Source: Clostridiales bacterium (GTDB taxonomy: Bacteria; Bacillota; Clostridia; Lachnospirales; Lachnospiraceae). From it: 14,553 nt of DNA. The notes under the pieces are model-generated. The model was not told where the DNA came from and did no database searches. It saw nothing but the letters and a program-made list of their open reading frames with translations. Shown piece by piece: positions 6,425-13,913 of this stretch. The stretch lies in NCBI GenBank assembly GCA_018374355.1, contig JAHAFI010000050.1, forward strand, positions 1-14,553, in the 5' to 3' direction. A program made the translations under genes and the position numbers. Position 1 is the stretch's first letter. Each line of letters begins with the position of its first letter.

Positions 6425-7765
6425 ATGTTTCGGAAGATTTTGATTGCCAACAGGGGAGAGATTGCTGTGCGGATTATCCGGGCGTGCAGGGAAATGGGAA
6501 TAAAAACCGTAGCTGTATATTCTGAGGCGGACAGGGATGCCCTTCATACACAATTGGCAGATGAAGCGGTCTGTATCGGGCCGGCTCCGGCTGTGGACAG
6601 CTATTTGAATATGGAGAGAATTTTAAGCGCCTGTATTGCCGCGAAGGTGGACGCCATTCATCCGGGCTTTGGTTTTCTGTCAGAGAACAGCAGGTTCGTG
6701 GAGATGTGCCGGAAATGTAATATTACCTTTATCGGCCCAGCCCCGGAGATGATGGAAAAGATGGGAAACAAATCAGAGGCAAGAAAAACTATGATGGCAG
6801 CAGGCGTTCCCGTTGTTCCGGGAACGAAAGAACCGGTATACGACGCAAAAAAGGGAAGAGAGCTGGCAGAAAAAATCGGTTATCCCGTAATGATCAAAGC
6901 TTCTTTGGGAGGCGGAGGAAAGGGAATGCGTGTATCTGAGAGCGGAGAAGATTTTGAGGAAAATTTCAAAATGGCGCAGTTGGAATCGGTGAGAGGATTC
7001 GGGGATAACACCATGTATATCGAGAAATATGTGCAGAATCCCCGCCATATCGAGTTTCAGATCCTTGCGGATAAATACGGAAACGTGATCCAGTTGGGTG
7101 AACGGGACTGTTCCATTCAGAGACATCATCAAAAGGTGATTGAGGAGTCTCCCAGCGTGGCCCTTACGCCCTCACTTCGTGAAAAAATGGGAGAGGCGGC
7201 TGTAAAAGCTGCAAAGGCAGTCAATTATGAGAGCGCCGGAACCATTGAATTTTTGCTGGATCAGGACAAAAATTTTTATTTTATGGAAATGAACACCAGA
7301 ATTCAGGTAGAGCATCCGGTAACGGAAATGGTTTCGGGCGTGGATCTGATGAAAGAGATGATTTCCATTGCGGAGGGAAAACCTCTCAGTATCCGACAGG
7401 AGGAAGTCTGTCTGACAGGACATGCGATAGAATGCAGAATCAACGCGGAGGATGCGAAACATCATTTCCGCCCTTGTCCGGGGGTGATCCGGGAGGTACA
7501 TCTTCCGGGAGGAAACGGCGTGCGGATTGATACGGCTGTTTATAACGGATATGAGATTCCGCCTTTTTATGATTCTATGGTTGCGAAGGTGATTGTCCAT
7601 GGAAGAAACCGACAGGAAGCCATCGATAAGATGAGGAGTACGCTGGGCGAGCTGATCATCGACGGGGTAACTACCAACGTGGATTTTCAATATGAAATTT
7701 TGAACAATGGGGATTTCCGGAGAGGAGAAATTACCACGGATTTTATTCCTAAACATTTTGAGTGA
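6425..7765 (+). CDS. accC: Biotin carboxylase subunit of acetyl-CoA carboxylase
   Basis: AccC carboxylates the biotin on AccB using ATP and bicarbonate. The 446-residue protein is of normal length and begins with the typical KILIANRGEIAVRIIRA. The ATP-grasp features are K116, K158 followed by the glycine-rich loop GGGGKGM (162-168), H208, E275, and the EMNTRIQVEHPVTE segment with E288, N290 and R292. R338 lies in the C-terminal domain. It starts 15 bases after fabZ behind AAAGGAGAGG. It belongs to the same operon as accB and the fused carboxyltransferase gene, so the whole acetyl-CoA carboxylase is encoded here. Confidence 0.97.
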   Translation: MFRKILIANRGEIAVRIIRACREMGIKTVAVYSEADRDALHTQLADEAVCIGPAPAVDSYLNMERILSACIAAKVDAIHPGFGFLSENSRFVEMCRKCNITFIGPAPEMMEKMGNKSEARKTMMAAGVPVVPGTKEPVYDAKKGRELAEKIGYPVMIKASLGGGGKGMRVSESGEDFEENFKMAQLESVRGFGDNTMYIEKYVQNPRHIEFQILADKYGNVIQLGERDCSIQRHHQKVIEESPSVALTPSLREKMGEAAVKAAKAVNYESAGTIEFLLDQDKNFYFMEMNTRIQVEHPVTEMVSGVDLMKEMISIAEGKPLSIRQEEVCLTGHAIECRINAEDAKHHFRPCPGVIREVHLPGGNGVRIDTAVYNGYEIPPFYDSMVAKVIVHGRNRQEAIDKMRSTLGELIIDGVTTNVDFQYEILNNGDFRRGEITTDFIPKHFE

Positions 7766-7841
7766 TATCAGAGACAGACTTACGGGAGCACAAAGTACGG
7801 AGTAATTTGCGATATCGCTGATACCTTTAATCGGGAGGAAA

Positions 7842-9608
7842 ATGGAAATGGCAAAGTTGAAACATATGTTTAAAAAAACGGCAGCCCTGTTTGGCGACCG
7901 GGAAGAGGATGATAGAAAGAACAGCGAACCTTCTGTACCGGAAGGACTATGGCTGAAATGTCCGAAATGCGGAGAGATGATCTACCGTGATGATGTGAAG
8001 ACACATTTCTATGTCTGCCCGAAATGCAAAGGATATTTCAGAATTAAGACGAAGACAAGAATCCGTATGGTTGCCGATTCCGACAGCTTTCAGGAATGGT
8101 TTACTGAGATTGAAGAGAGAAATCCGCTGGATTATCCGGGATATGAGGAAAAGCTGGAAGCATTGAGAGAAAAGACGAAGCTGAGGGAAGCAGTTACGGT
8201 GGGAGTGTGTACCGTAAATGGTGTGAGAACGGTTTTAGGTGTATGTGATGCCCGTTTTCTCATGGGAAGTATGGGCTATGTGGTGGGTGAAAAAATCACG
8301 CGGGCCTTTGAGCGGGCAGTGGAAGAGAGACTTCCGGTGGTACTGTTCTGCAGCTCCGGCGGCGCCAGAATGCAGGAGGGAATCGTTTCTCTGATGCAGA
8401 TGGCAAAGACTTCCGCAGCGGTAAAACGCCACAGTGATGCGGGATTATTTTATCTTCCGATACTGACGGATCCTACAACCGGAGGTGTGACGGCAAGTTT
8501 TGCCATGCTGGGAGATATTATTCTTGCGGAGCCGGGAGCGCTGATTGGATTTGCAGGGCCGAGGGTCATCGCTCAGACCATCGGACAGAAGCTGCCGGAA
8601 GGGTTTCAGCGGGCGGAATTTCTGGTGGAAAAGGGAATTATCGATGGTGTGGTTCCCCGTGAGGAACTGAAAAATACCGTTGCTCATCTTTTGCGTGTAC
8701 ATCAGGAAAACAGAAGCTACAAAAACTATTTTACAGGCAGAGAAGAATATTTGAATGAGAATGGGGAGAAAACGGGAAATCAAGGGAAAAACGGGGGAGA
8801 TGAAAAGATTTCCCAAAAAGGGCAGACAATGTCTCCATGGGAGAGAGTGGAGATTTCCAGAAGCAGTCTGCGCCCCACCAGTATGGAATATATTCAGCAG
8901 ATATTTGATGAATTTTATGAACTCCACGGAGACCGGACATTCCGAGACGACGGAGCGGTCATTGGTGGAATCGGGATGTTTAACGACCAGCCTGTGACGG
9001 TGATCGGGCTGCAGAAGGGAAAGAGTGTAAAAGAAAATATCTCGAGAAATTTCGGTATGGCATCTCCGGAAGGATATCGGAAAGCTCTGCGTCTGATGAA
9101 ACAGGCAGAAAAGTTTCAAAGGCCTGTCATCAATTTTGTGGATACGCCGGGGGCGGCCTGCGGAATCGAAGCGGAAGAGCGGGGACAGGGAGAAGCCATT
9201 GCACGAAATCTTATGGAAATGTCAGGGCTTTCCATTCCTGTGCTCAGTATTTTTATTGGGGAAGGCGGCAGCGGCGGAGCGCTGGGTCTTGCTGTGGCAA
9301 ATGAAGTATGGATGATGGAAAACGCCACTTACTCCATTCTCTCACCGGAAGGTTTTGCGTCTATTCTGTGGAAGGATGGAAAGAGGGCAAAAGAGGCTTC
9401 TGAGATTATGAAAATCACAGCGGAGGATTTGAAAAGCTTAAAAATAGTAGAGTGGGTAATTCCGGAAGAGGCTCCTGCTTCCCAAGAAAATCTTCCGGAG
9501 ATTGCAGAAAAGATTAGAAGAAGAATGGATGGATTTTTGCTGAAGGAAAGCAGTAAAACGCCGGAAGAATTGACTGCGGAGCGTTATGAACGGTTCCGGG
9601 AAATGTAA
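7842..9608 (+). CDS. accDA: Acetyl-CoA carboxylase carboxyltransferase, fused beta-alpha (AccD-AccA)
   Basis: This 588-residue protein joins both carboxyltransferase subunits, which transfer the carboxyl group from biotin to acetyl-CoA. Residues 1 to about 300 are AccD: a zinc ribbon with C40, C43, C59 and C62 (CPKCG and CPKCK), then SSGGARMQEG at 171-180 and PTTGGVTASFAMLGD. A hydrophilic linker rich in Gly, Asn and Lys spans about 303-328. AccA runs from about 330 (M330, codon at 8829): WERVEISR, LHGDRTFRDD, DTPGAACGIEAEERGQ and GEGGSGGALG. The usual Tyr-Pro of the DTPGAYPG motif is Ala-Cys here. An ATG at 7848 is a possible alternative start and sits at better distance (nine bases) from GGGAGG at 7833-7838 than 7842 does. 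Confidence 0.94.
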   Translation: MEMAKLKHMFKKTAALFGDREEDDRKNSEPSVPEGLWLKCPKCGEMIYRDDVKTHFYVCPKCKGYFRIKTKTRIRMVADSDSFQEWFTEIEERNPLDYPGYEEKLEALREKTKLREAVTVGVCTVNGVRTVLGVCDARFLMGSMGYVVGEKITRAFERAVEERLPVVLFCSSGGARMQEGIVSLMQMAKTSAAVKRHSDAGLFYLPILTDPTTGGVTASFAMLGDIILAEPGALIGFAGPRVIAQTIGQKLPEGFQRAEFLVEKGIIDGVVPREELKNTVAHLLRVHQENRSYKNYFTGREEYLNENGEKTGNQGKNGGDEKISQKGQTMSPWERVEISRSSLRPTSMEYIQQIFDEFYELHGDRTFRDDGAVIGGIGMFNDQPVTVIGLQKGKSVKENISRNFGMASPEGYRKALRLMKQAEKFQRPVINFVDTPGAACGIEAEERGQGEAIARNLMEMSGLSIPVLSIFIGEGGSGGALGLAVANEVWMMENATYSILSPEGFASILWKDGKRAKEASEIMKITAEDLKSLKIVEWVIPEEAPASQENLPEIAEKIRRRMDGFLLKESSKTPEELTAERYERFREM

Positions 9609-9622
9609 TGAGGTAAAGAAAA

Positions 9623-10684
9623 TTGAGTAAGAAAATAGAGCCATTGCAGATAGGAAATCTCACAGCGAAGCTGCCTGTTATTCAGGGAGGAATGGGAGTT
9701 GGCATTAGTCTTTCCCGTCTGGCGGGCAGTGTGGCGGCCTGCGGCGGAGTGGGAGTGATCTCCACAGCACAGATTGGATTTCGGGAGGCTGAGTTTGAAA
9801 AACATCCTATTGAGACAAATCTGGCAGCAATCGGAAAAGAGATTCAGAAAGCCCGGAAGATTGCCGGGGGCGGCATCATCGGCGTAAATATTATGGCTGC
9901 AACCCAAAGATATGAGGAGTATGTGAGGGCAGCAGTAAAATCCGGTGTTGACCTTATTATTTCAGGTGCGGGGCTTCCGGTGGATCTGCCGAAGCTGGTG
10001 GAAGGAAGCAGAACAAAGATTGCGCCCATTGTGTCCACGGTGAAATCAGCGAAGGTGATCTGCAAGCTCTGGGACCGTCATTACGGAAAATGTCCCGATC
10101 TTGTGGTAATTGAAGGGCCGAAAGCGGGAGGGCATCTGGGGTTTTCCAGAGAGCAGCTTGATGCATTTACAGAGGAATCCTATGACAGAGAAATCCGGGA
10201 GATCATCAAAGTGATTGGAGGATATGAAGAAAAATACGGAAAGAAGATTTCCACAGTTGTAGGAGGAGGAATTTTTGACCGGAAGGATTTTCTTCATGCG
10301 CTGGATCTGGGAGCAGATGGGGTGCAGATGGGAACCCGGTTTGTGACCACCTATGAATGCGATGCGGATGAACGGTATAAACAGGCCTATCTGGATGCTA
10401 AAAAGGAAGATGTGGTGATTGTAGACAGCCCGGTGGGGATGCCGGGAAGGGCAATCCAAAATACTTTTATCAAAGAAAAACAGAAAAAAGAGCGGGTTAA
10501 AAAATGCTATCAGTGTATCTCTTCCTGTAATCCCGGCAGTACGCCCTATTGTATTACACGGGCGCTTACAAGAGCCGCAGAAGGGGATACGGAGCATGCG
10601 CTGCTGTTTTGTGGGGAGAATGTATGGAAATGCAGAGAAATTCAGCATGTGCAGGAGATTATGGATGAGCTGATGGGAAAATAG
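9623..10684 (+). CDS. FabK-like / nitronate monooxygenase family FMN oxidoreductase
   Basis: A 353-residue TIM-barrel flavoprotein of the FabK and nitronate monooxygenase superfamily. The FMN-binding features are PVIQGGMGVGIS at 18-29, GVNIMAA at 87-93, ISGAGLP near 113-119, EGPKAGGHLG at 164-173 with H171, VVGGGI at 212-217, and QMGTRFVTTYE. It is longer than the FabK at 1355 and has a Cys-rich tail (C295, C298, C302, C310, C330, C337), which I recall as common in this subgroup. Its substrate is not clear: a second enoyl reductase or a nitronate-type oxygenase are both possible. The start is TTG with AGGT eight bases upstream; the next in-frame ATG would remove the conserved QGGMG region. 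It lies 14 bases after accDA and is last in the cluster. Confidence 0.85.
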   Translation: MSKKIEPLQIGNLTAKLPVIQGGMGVGISLSRLAGSVAACGGVGVISTAQIGFREAEFEKHPIETNLAAIGKEIQKARKIAGGGIIGVNIMAATQRYEEYVRAAVKSGVDLIISGAGLPVDLPKLVEGSRTKIAPIVSTVKSAKVICKLWDRHYGKCPDLVVIEGPKAGGHLGFSREQLDAFTEESYDREIREIIKVIGGYEEKYGKKISTVVGGGIFDRKDFLHALDLGADGVQMGTRFVTTYECDADERYKQAYLDAKKEDVVIVDSPVGMPGRAIQNTFIKEKQKKERVKKCYQCISSCNPGSTPYCITRALTRAAEGDTEHALLFCGENVWKCREIQHVQEIMDELMGK

Positions 10685-10720
10685 AGTAACTTGGAAAGCA
10701 GATGTGGGGAAATAGGCAGT

Positions 10721-10768
10721 TGAAAACAGGGGGATATGGCTCGTATGAGTCACATCCCCCTGTTTTCA
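10721..10768. terminator. Bidirectional terminator between convergent operons
   Basis: A perfect 15-bp inverted repeat (10721-10735 with 10754-10768) has a core of five G-C pairs flanked by AAAA on the left and TTTT on the right, so either strand shows a G-C stem running into T. A further five-pair stem (GGCTC/GAGTC) forms inside. It lies 36 bases after the fab cluster and 34 bases beyond the stop of the convergent lipoprotein gene. Confidence 0.85.
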
Positions 10769-10802
10769 GAGAAAGGAAAATGAGTAAAATTAAACTGGGA
10801 AA

Positions 10803-11984
10803 TTAATCGTCATCTCCGTCGTCATCGGAATTATCGTCAGAGTCGTCATCATCCCAATCGTCAACATCGTCAGAGTGATCGTCAATATCATCGTAGTCAT
10901 CGTTAACATCATCGTCGTCATCATCAACATCATCGTAGTCGTCGTTTACGTCATCATAGTCGTCGTTGATATCGTCGTAGTGATCGTCGACATCGTCATA
11001 GTCGTCGTTTACGTCATCATAGTCATCGTCGATATCATCGTAGTGATCGTCAACATCGTCATAGTCGTCGTTTACGTCATCATAGTCATCGTCGATATCA
11101 TCGTAGTGATCGTCAACATCGTCATAGTCGTCGTTTACGTCATCAGAGTCATCGTCGATATCATCATAATCGTCATTGATATCGTCCAGATCGTTATCAT
11201 CATCAATATCATGGCGGTCATCATTTACATCATCAATATCATCCAGATCATCGTCCACGTCATCAGAAGTATTCCAATCGTCGTTATTTTCATAATCCGC
11301 TTCAAGAACCTTACCGGAGACAGCATCTACTTCAAATTCGTATTCTGTTCCGTTTGCTGTAAATTCCAGTTCATAGACACCATCATCCAGTTCATAGTCT
11401 TTTTCGGTAAAGGATGCTTCCTGAATACCTAACTGGGCTAAAACAAGTTCTTTGGCTTTATCCAGTCCGATATATCCGTTTTCATCGTAATCCTCATGAT
11501 CGATAGTCATCGGGGAAGTGGTGAGGGCCCATTCTTTAACGGTATTTTGTACGCCCTGAGCGATTTCTTCAAGGAAAGCTTCGTCAGGATAGGAGGAACC
11601 TTCTTCCAGCTTAATAACAATATTTTTTGTATTTCCGCCTACGGTCTGATCAAAATAGCCGGATTCATAAATTTTCTTTACCAGTTCATTGATAACAGCG
11701 TCACATTCGCTGCCTTTATAATCACTGTAACCGCCGATGATCTTTTTGCCGTCCTCATTAAGACCTTCGATTTCCACTACCATACCTTTTTGATTATAGT
11801 CTACTTCAATCTCCGGATTGACACTGAGAAGAACGGTACCTGCTACTGTAGTGTCAGCAGTTGTGTCTGCAGCGGGAGCTGCTGTTGAGGTCTCTGAGGA
11901 ATTTGCTCCGCATCCGGTAAGAAGTAATGCGCTGAGCGCTGCAATTGATACTGCGTTTAATGTGTTTTTAAAATTTTTTTTCAT
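10803..11984 (-). CDS. Lipoprotein with RsgI-like and PepSY domains and an acidic heptad-repeat tail
   Basis: A 393-residue predicted lipoprotein with a signal peptide ending in the lipobox LTGC (lipidated C25). Residues about 48-85 match the outer domain of the neighbouring RsgI: GTV at the start, N56-P57, and GLNEDGK at 74-80. Residues about 171-230 look like a PepSY domain (GVYELEF...YEFEVDAVSGKVLEAD). From 241 to the end, 97 of 153 residues are Asp, with one Arg and no Lys. From about 266 to 374 Tyr/Ser and Val/Ile alternate with spacing 3-4, giving about 15 heptads. The ribosome binding site AAGGAG lies about 11 bases before the ATG. A putative SigI promoter lies upstream. It probably acts on the outer face of the membrane, in sensing or cation binding; function is inferred only. 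Confidence 0.85.
   Translation of the reverse strand: MKKNFKNTLNAVSIAALSALLLTGCGANSSETSTAAPAADTTADTTVAGTVLLSVNPEIEVDYNQKGMVVEIEGLNEDGKKIIGGYSDYKGSECDAVINELVKKIYESGYFDQTVGGNTKNIVIKLEEGSSYPDEAFLEEIAQGVQNTVKEWALTTSPMTIDHEDYDENGYIGLDKAKELVLAQLGIQEASFTEKDYELDDGVYELEFTANGTEYEFEVDAVSGKVLEADYENNDDWNTSDDVDDDLDDIDDVNDDRHDIDDDNDLDDINDDYDDIDDDSDDVNDDYDDVDDHYDDIDDDYDDVNDDYDDVDDHYDDIDDDYDDVNDDYDDVDDHYDDINDDYDDVNDDYDDVDDDDDDVNDDYDDIDDHSDDVDDWDDDDSDDNSDDDGDDD
10977..11165 (-). repeat. Three 63-bp tandem repeats in the lipoprotein gene
   Basis: Units at 10977-11039, 11040-11102 and 11103-11165 differ from one another at only one or two bases. Each encodes 21 residues, exactly three heptads, and keeps frame. 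More diverged copies lie on both sides. Such repeats can gain or lose units by slippage without breaking the frame. This is not a CRISPR array, as there are no spacers. Confidence 0.9.
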
Positions 11985-12029
11985 ATGCTTTAAATCTCCT
12001 TTTTTGTTTTTTTATTTGATATATAAAGA

Positions 12030-12058
12030 ATACGGAGGTGATTTAAAAAAAACGGGGT
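12030..12058 (-). promoter_or_regulatory. Putative SigI promoter of the lipoprotein gene
   Basis: On the - strand, ACCCCG (12058-12053) and CCGTAT (12035-12030) are separated by exactly 17 A/T-rich bases. The identical pair with identical spacing lies upstream of sigI. SigI factors are reported to use a C-rich -35 (ACCCCC in Bacillus subtilis) and a CGAA- or CGTA-like -10, which fits. The predicted start is about 40 bases before the lipoprotein ATG. The region between rsgI and this gene has only A/T-rich runs and no clear terminator, so read-through from rsgI is also possible. Confidence 0.65.
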
Positions 12059-12088
12059 CGGATGGAAAAAAATAAAAATTTTTTAATT

Positions 12089-13156
12089 TTAGTCATCCTC
12101 TTCCCCAGATTCTTCATTTTCCTCAGAATCGTCATCGTCATCATCAGGGACGTAGCTGGAGGGGGAATCATCGTCGCTGCTGTCGTCGGAAGAATCATTG
12201 GAGTACGATTTAGAAGTATTGGGGGAGTCATCTGAATCGTCATCGAAATCATCGTCCGGGGCATCATCAGAATGATTGTCACCATCATCATTCGAATCGT
12301 CATCTGAACGATTGTCATCATCATCTGAATCGTCATCCGAACGATTGTCATCATCATCCGAATCATTATCTGAACGATCGTCACCATCATGATCCGAATC
12401 AACATCAGTAGAATCATCGAACTCATCATCGTCATCCTCTGTGATGCCGGTATTTGGTTTGCTGCCGCCGGAAGAATTATTTTTTGAATCGGATTCCTCG
12501 GTATCCTCCTGAGAAATACTGTCAGGTATAACCGGAATAACAATCTCATCGGCGGAGTCTGCTTTCTTTTCCGGTTGTTTTTCTGATTCATCGGGTTCAT
12601 CAGAGGACAGTCCCACCGAAATGGTATGCTTCAGATGAAGATCCAGTTCAAGGATAAGTAATTCTTCGGTAGAAGTTTTCCATGTGGTACTTTTTCCGTT
12701 GACGGTCAGGGTAATCTGTCCGCCTTCGGTCAGGTAACCCATTTCCACAGCCCGGTCGGCAAGCTCATCGGAGAGTTTATCTACTTTTTTTCCAAAGGTA
12801 GTGACACCTTCAATCAACGTTTTTCCGTCTTCATTGAGACCTTCCAGATCGGTGACATAATTTAAGCGGTTGACGGACATTAAAACGTCAGGGTTAATCT
12901 TCATCTGTACTGTTCCAAAAGGAAACAGAAGCAGTTGCCATGCAGTCAGTAATGCGAAACACAGACATGCTGCTGAAGCAAGAATTCCAATGGTACGCCT
13001 GCTGGGGAATACGCTGTGTTTCGGTTCTTGTGATTCTATAACATGTGAAACCGTCTGTCCAACTTCATAGCCCATATTGGCAACCTTCAGAAAACGTCCT
13101 TCCTGATCTAATACAACGGCATAACCGGGATGGCATTCCATTACAAGATAATTCAT
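12089..13156 (-). CDS. rsgI: RsgI-type anti-sigma factor with Asp-rich outer tail
   Basis: A 355-residue single-pass membrane protein expected to hold SigI inactive. Residues 1-45 form the cytoplasmic RsgI N-terminal domain (LVMECHPGYAVVLDQEGRFLKV). A membrane segment spans about 55-80. The outer domain at about 81-180 contains N88-P89, the type of Asn-Pro bond at which RsgI proteins of Clostridium thermocellum are reported to cleave themselves, then GLNEDGK at 106-112. From about 240 the tail is Asp/Ser-rich with an 11-residue repeat near 261-294. No sugar-binding module is seen, unlike many cellulolytic clostridia. The ATG overlaps the sigI stop (ATGA) and has AAAGGAGGT upstream, so the two are translationally coupled. 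Confidence 0.9.
   Translation of the reverse strand: MNYLVMECHPGYAVVLDQEGRFLKVANMGYEVGQTVSHVIESQEPKHSVFPSRRTIGILASAACLCFALLTAWQLLLFPFGTVQMKINPDVLMSVNRLNYVTDLEGLNEDGKTLIEGVTTFGKKVDKLSDELADRAVEMGYLTEGGQITLTVNGKSTTWKTSTEELLILELDLHLKHTISVGLSSDEPDESEKQPEKKADSADEIVIPVIPDSISQEDTEESDSKNNSSGGSKPNTGITEDDDDEFDDSTDVDSDHDGDDRSDNDSDDDDNRSDDDSDDDDNRSDDDSNDDGDNHSDDAPDDDFDDDSDDSPNTSKSYSNDSSDDSSDDDSPSSYVPDDDDDDSEENEESGEEDD
12275..12376 (-). repeat. 33-bp tandem repeats in rsgI
   Basis: About three units encode RSDxDSDDDDN-like peptides of 11 residues (the third has 12). The text GAACGATTGTCATCATCATC recurs 33 bases apart at 12306 and 12339 on the + strand. The repeat differs in unit length and pattern from the 63-bp one in the neighbouring gene. 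Confidence 0.75.
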
Positions 13157-13887
13157 TTCTGCTGACCTCCTTTCAGGGGAGCTATCTGCTGTAAATGACC
13201 ACGAATAATTTCAAATCCATTGGTATAGGCAAGTAAAATAGCTACCATGTATTTCCGATGGCGTTCTAAGGTTTTGCGTTCTACATTGGAGCCGGCAGAC
13301 AACTGGGTAATAGGGAGTTTCTTTGTTCTCTCCAATGTGTCAAATAATTCCGGGTTTTCCTTTGCATAGGCAAGAGCCCGGTGACAGGCAGCGAGGGTGC
13401 GTTCCTGTCTCGGACAGTTATCTGCAATATCGGTCAGCTCCAGCTCGTAGGAGGATAAAACTTCTGCAAAATGCAGAAGTTCCTCTTTGGCAGCAGAACG
13501 GTGGGTATGTTCCAGAATGTTGTCATTTCCAGTATCCAGCTTTTCCAGCGTGGAACGGTTGTCATCCTCATCATCGGATTCATCAAGGGAAATAAGATGG
13601 GCATGGCGCTGCTCTTTTCTGGTGTAATCGATCAGCCGGTTTTTGATTGCCTTGGCTGCATAGGAAAGAAAAACGCCCTTGCCCCGCTGATAGGACATCA
13701 CCGCTTCATGAAAAGCGAACATTGCAATAGAGAGCTCGTCATCGTGCCCTTCCAGTGGAACTCTTTTTATGTATTTGGCAGTTTCCGATTTGATGAACGG
13801 AAGATATTTGCCAAGTAATTGGTCAGCCGCCCGGCTGTCTTCTTTGGCTGCATAGATCTGCGCCACGATTTCATGTTCATGATTCAT
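13153..13887 (-). CDS. sigI: RNA polymerase sigma factor SigI
   Basis: A 244-residue sigma factor of the SigI family. The region-2-like part covers about 20-95, with PFIKSETAKYIKR, DDELSIAMFAFHEAV and FLSYAAKAIKNRLIDYTRKE. The C-terminal SigI domain covers about 135-230 and ends in LPITQLSAGSNVERKTLERHRKYM, the family's helix-turn-helix that reads the -35 box. I chose the ATG at 13887 because GGAG lies nine bases before it. ATGs at 13902 and 13893 are in frame but have no or too close a ribosome binding site. The putative SigI promoter would start transcription near 13907, which also favours the inner start. rsgI overlaps its stop codon, the usual sigma/anti-sigma arrangement. Confidence 0.93.
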   Translation of the reverse strand: MNHEHEIVAQIYAAKEDSRAADQLLGKYLPFIKSETAKYIKRVPLEGHDDELSIAMFAFHEAVMSYQRGKGVFLSYAAKAIKNRLIDYTRKEQRHAHLISLDESDDEDDNRSTLEKLDTGNDNILEHTHRSAAKEELLHFAEVLSSYELELTDIADNCPRQERTLAACHRALAYAKENPELFDTLERTKKLPITQLSAGSNVERKTLERHRKYMVAILLAYTNGFEIIRGHLQQIAPLKGGQQK

Positions 13888-13913
13888 AAGCATTTTCTCC
13901 ATCTGTTAGTAGT

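Noticed and set aside
10780..10806. An eight-codon ORF behind AAAGGA between the convergent genes
   Set aside because: It is too short to support, overlaps the end of the lipoprotein gene and has no context.
10860..11200. Regular repeats suggesting a CRISPR array
   Set aside because: The units are contiguous, coding and without unique spacers.
10875..11432. A 185-codon + strand ORF rich in Ile and Val opposite the lipoprotein gene
   Set aside because: It is the antisense of the Asp-rich repeat (GAT/GAC read as ATC/GTC). It has no ribosome binding site and runs against a well-supported gene.
11985..12088. Terminator between rsgI and the lipoprotein gene
   Set aside because: There are T runs on the - strand but only an A/T palindrome before them and no G-C stem, so I do not call it.
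12043..12600. A 185-codon - strand ORF rich in Met, Ile and Thr within rsgI
   Set aside because: It is a shifted frame of the Asp/Ser repeat of rsgI, and its composition is explained by GAT-rich repeats.
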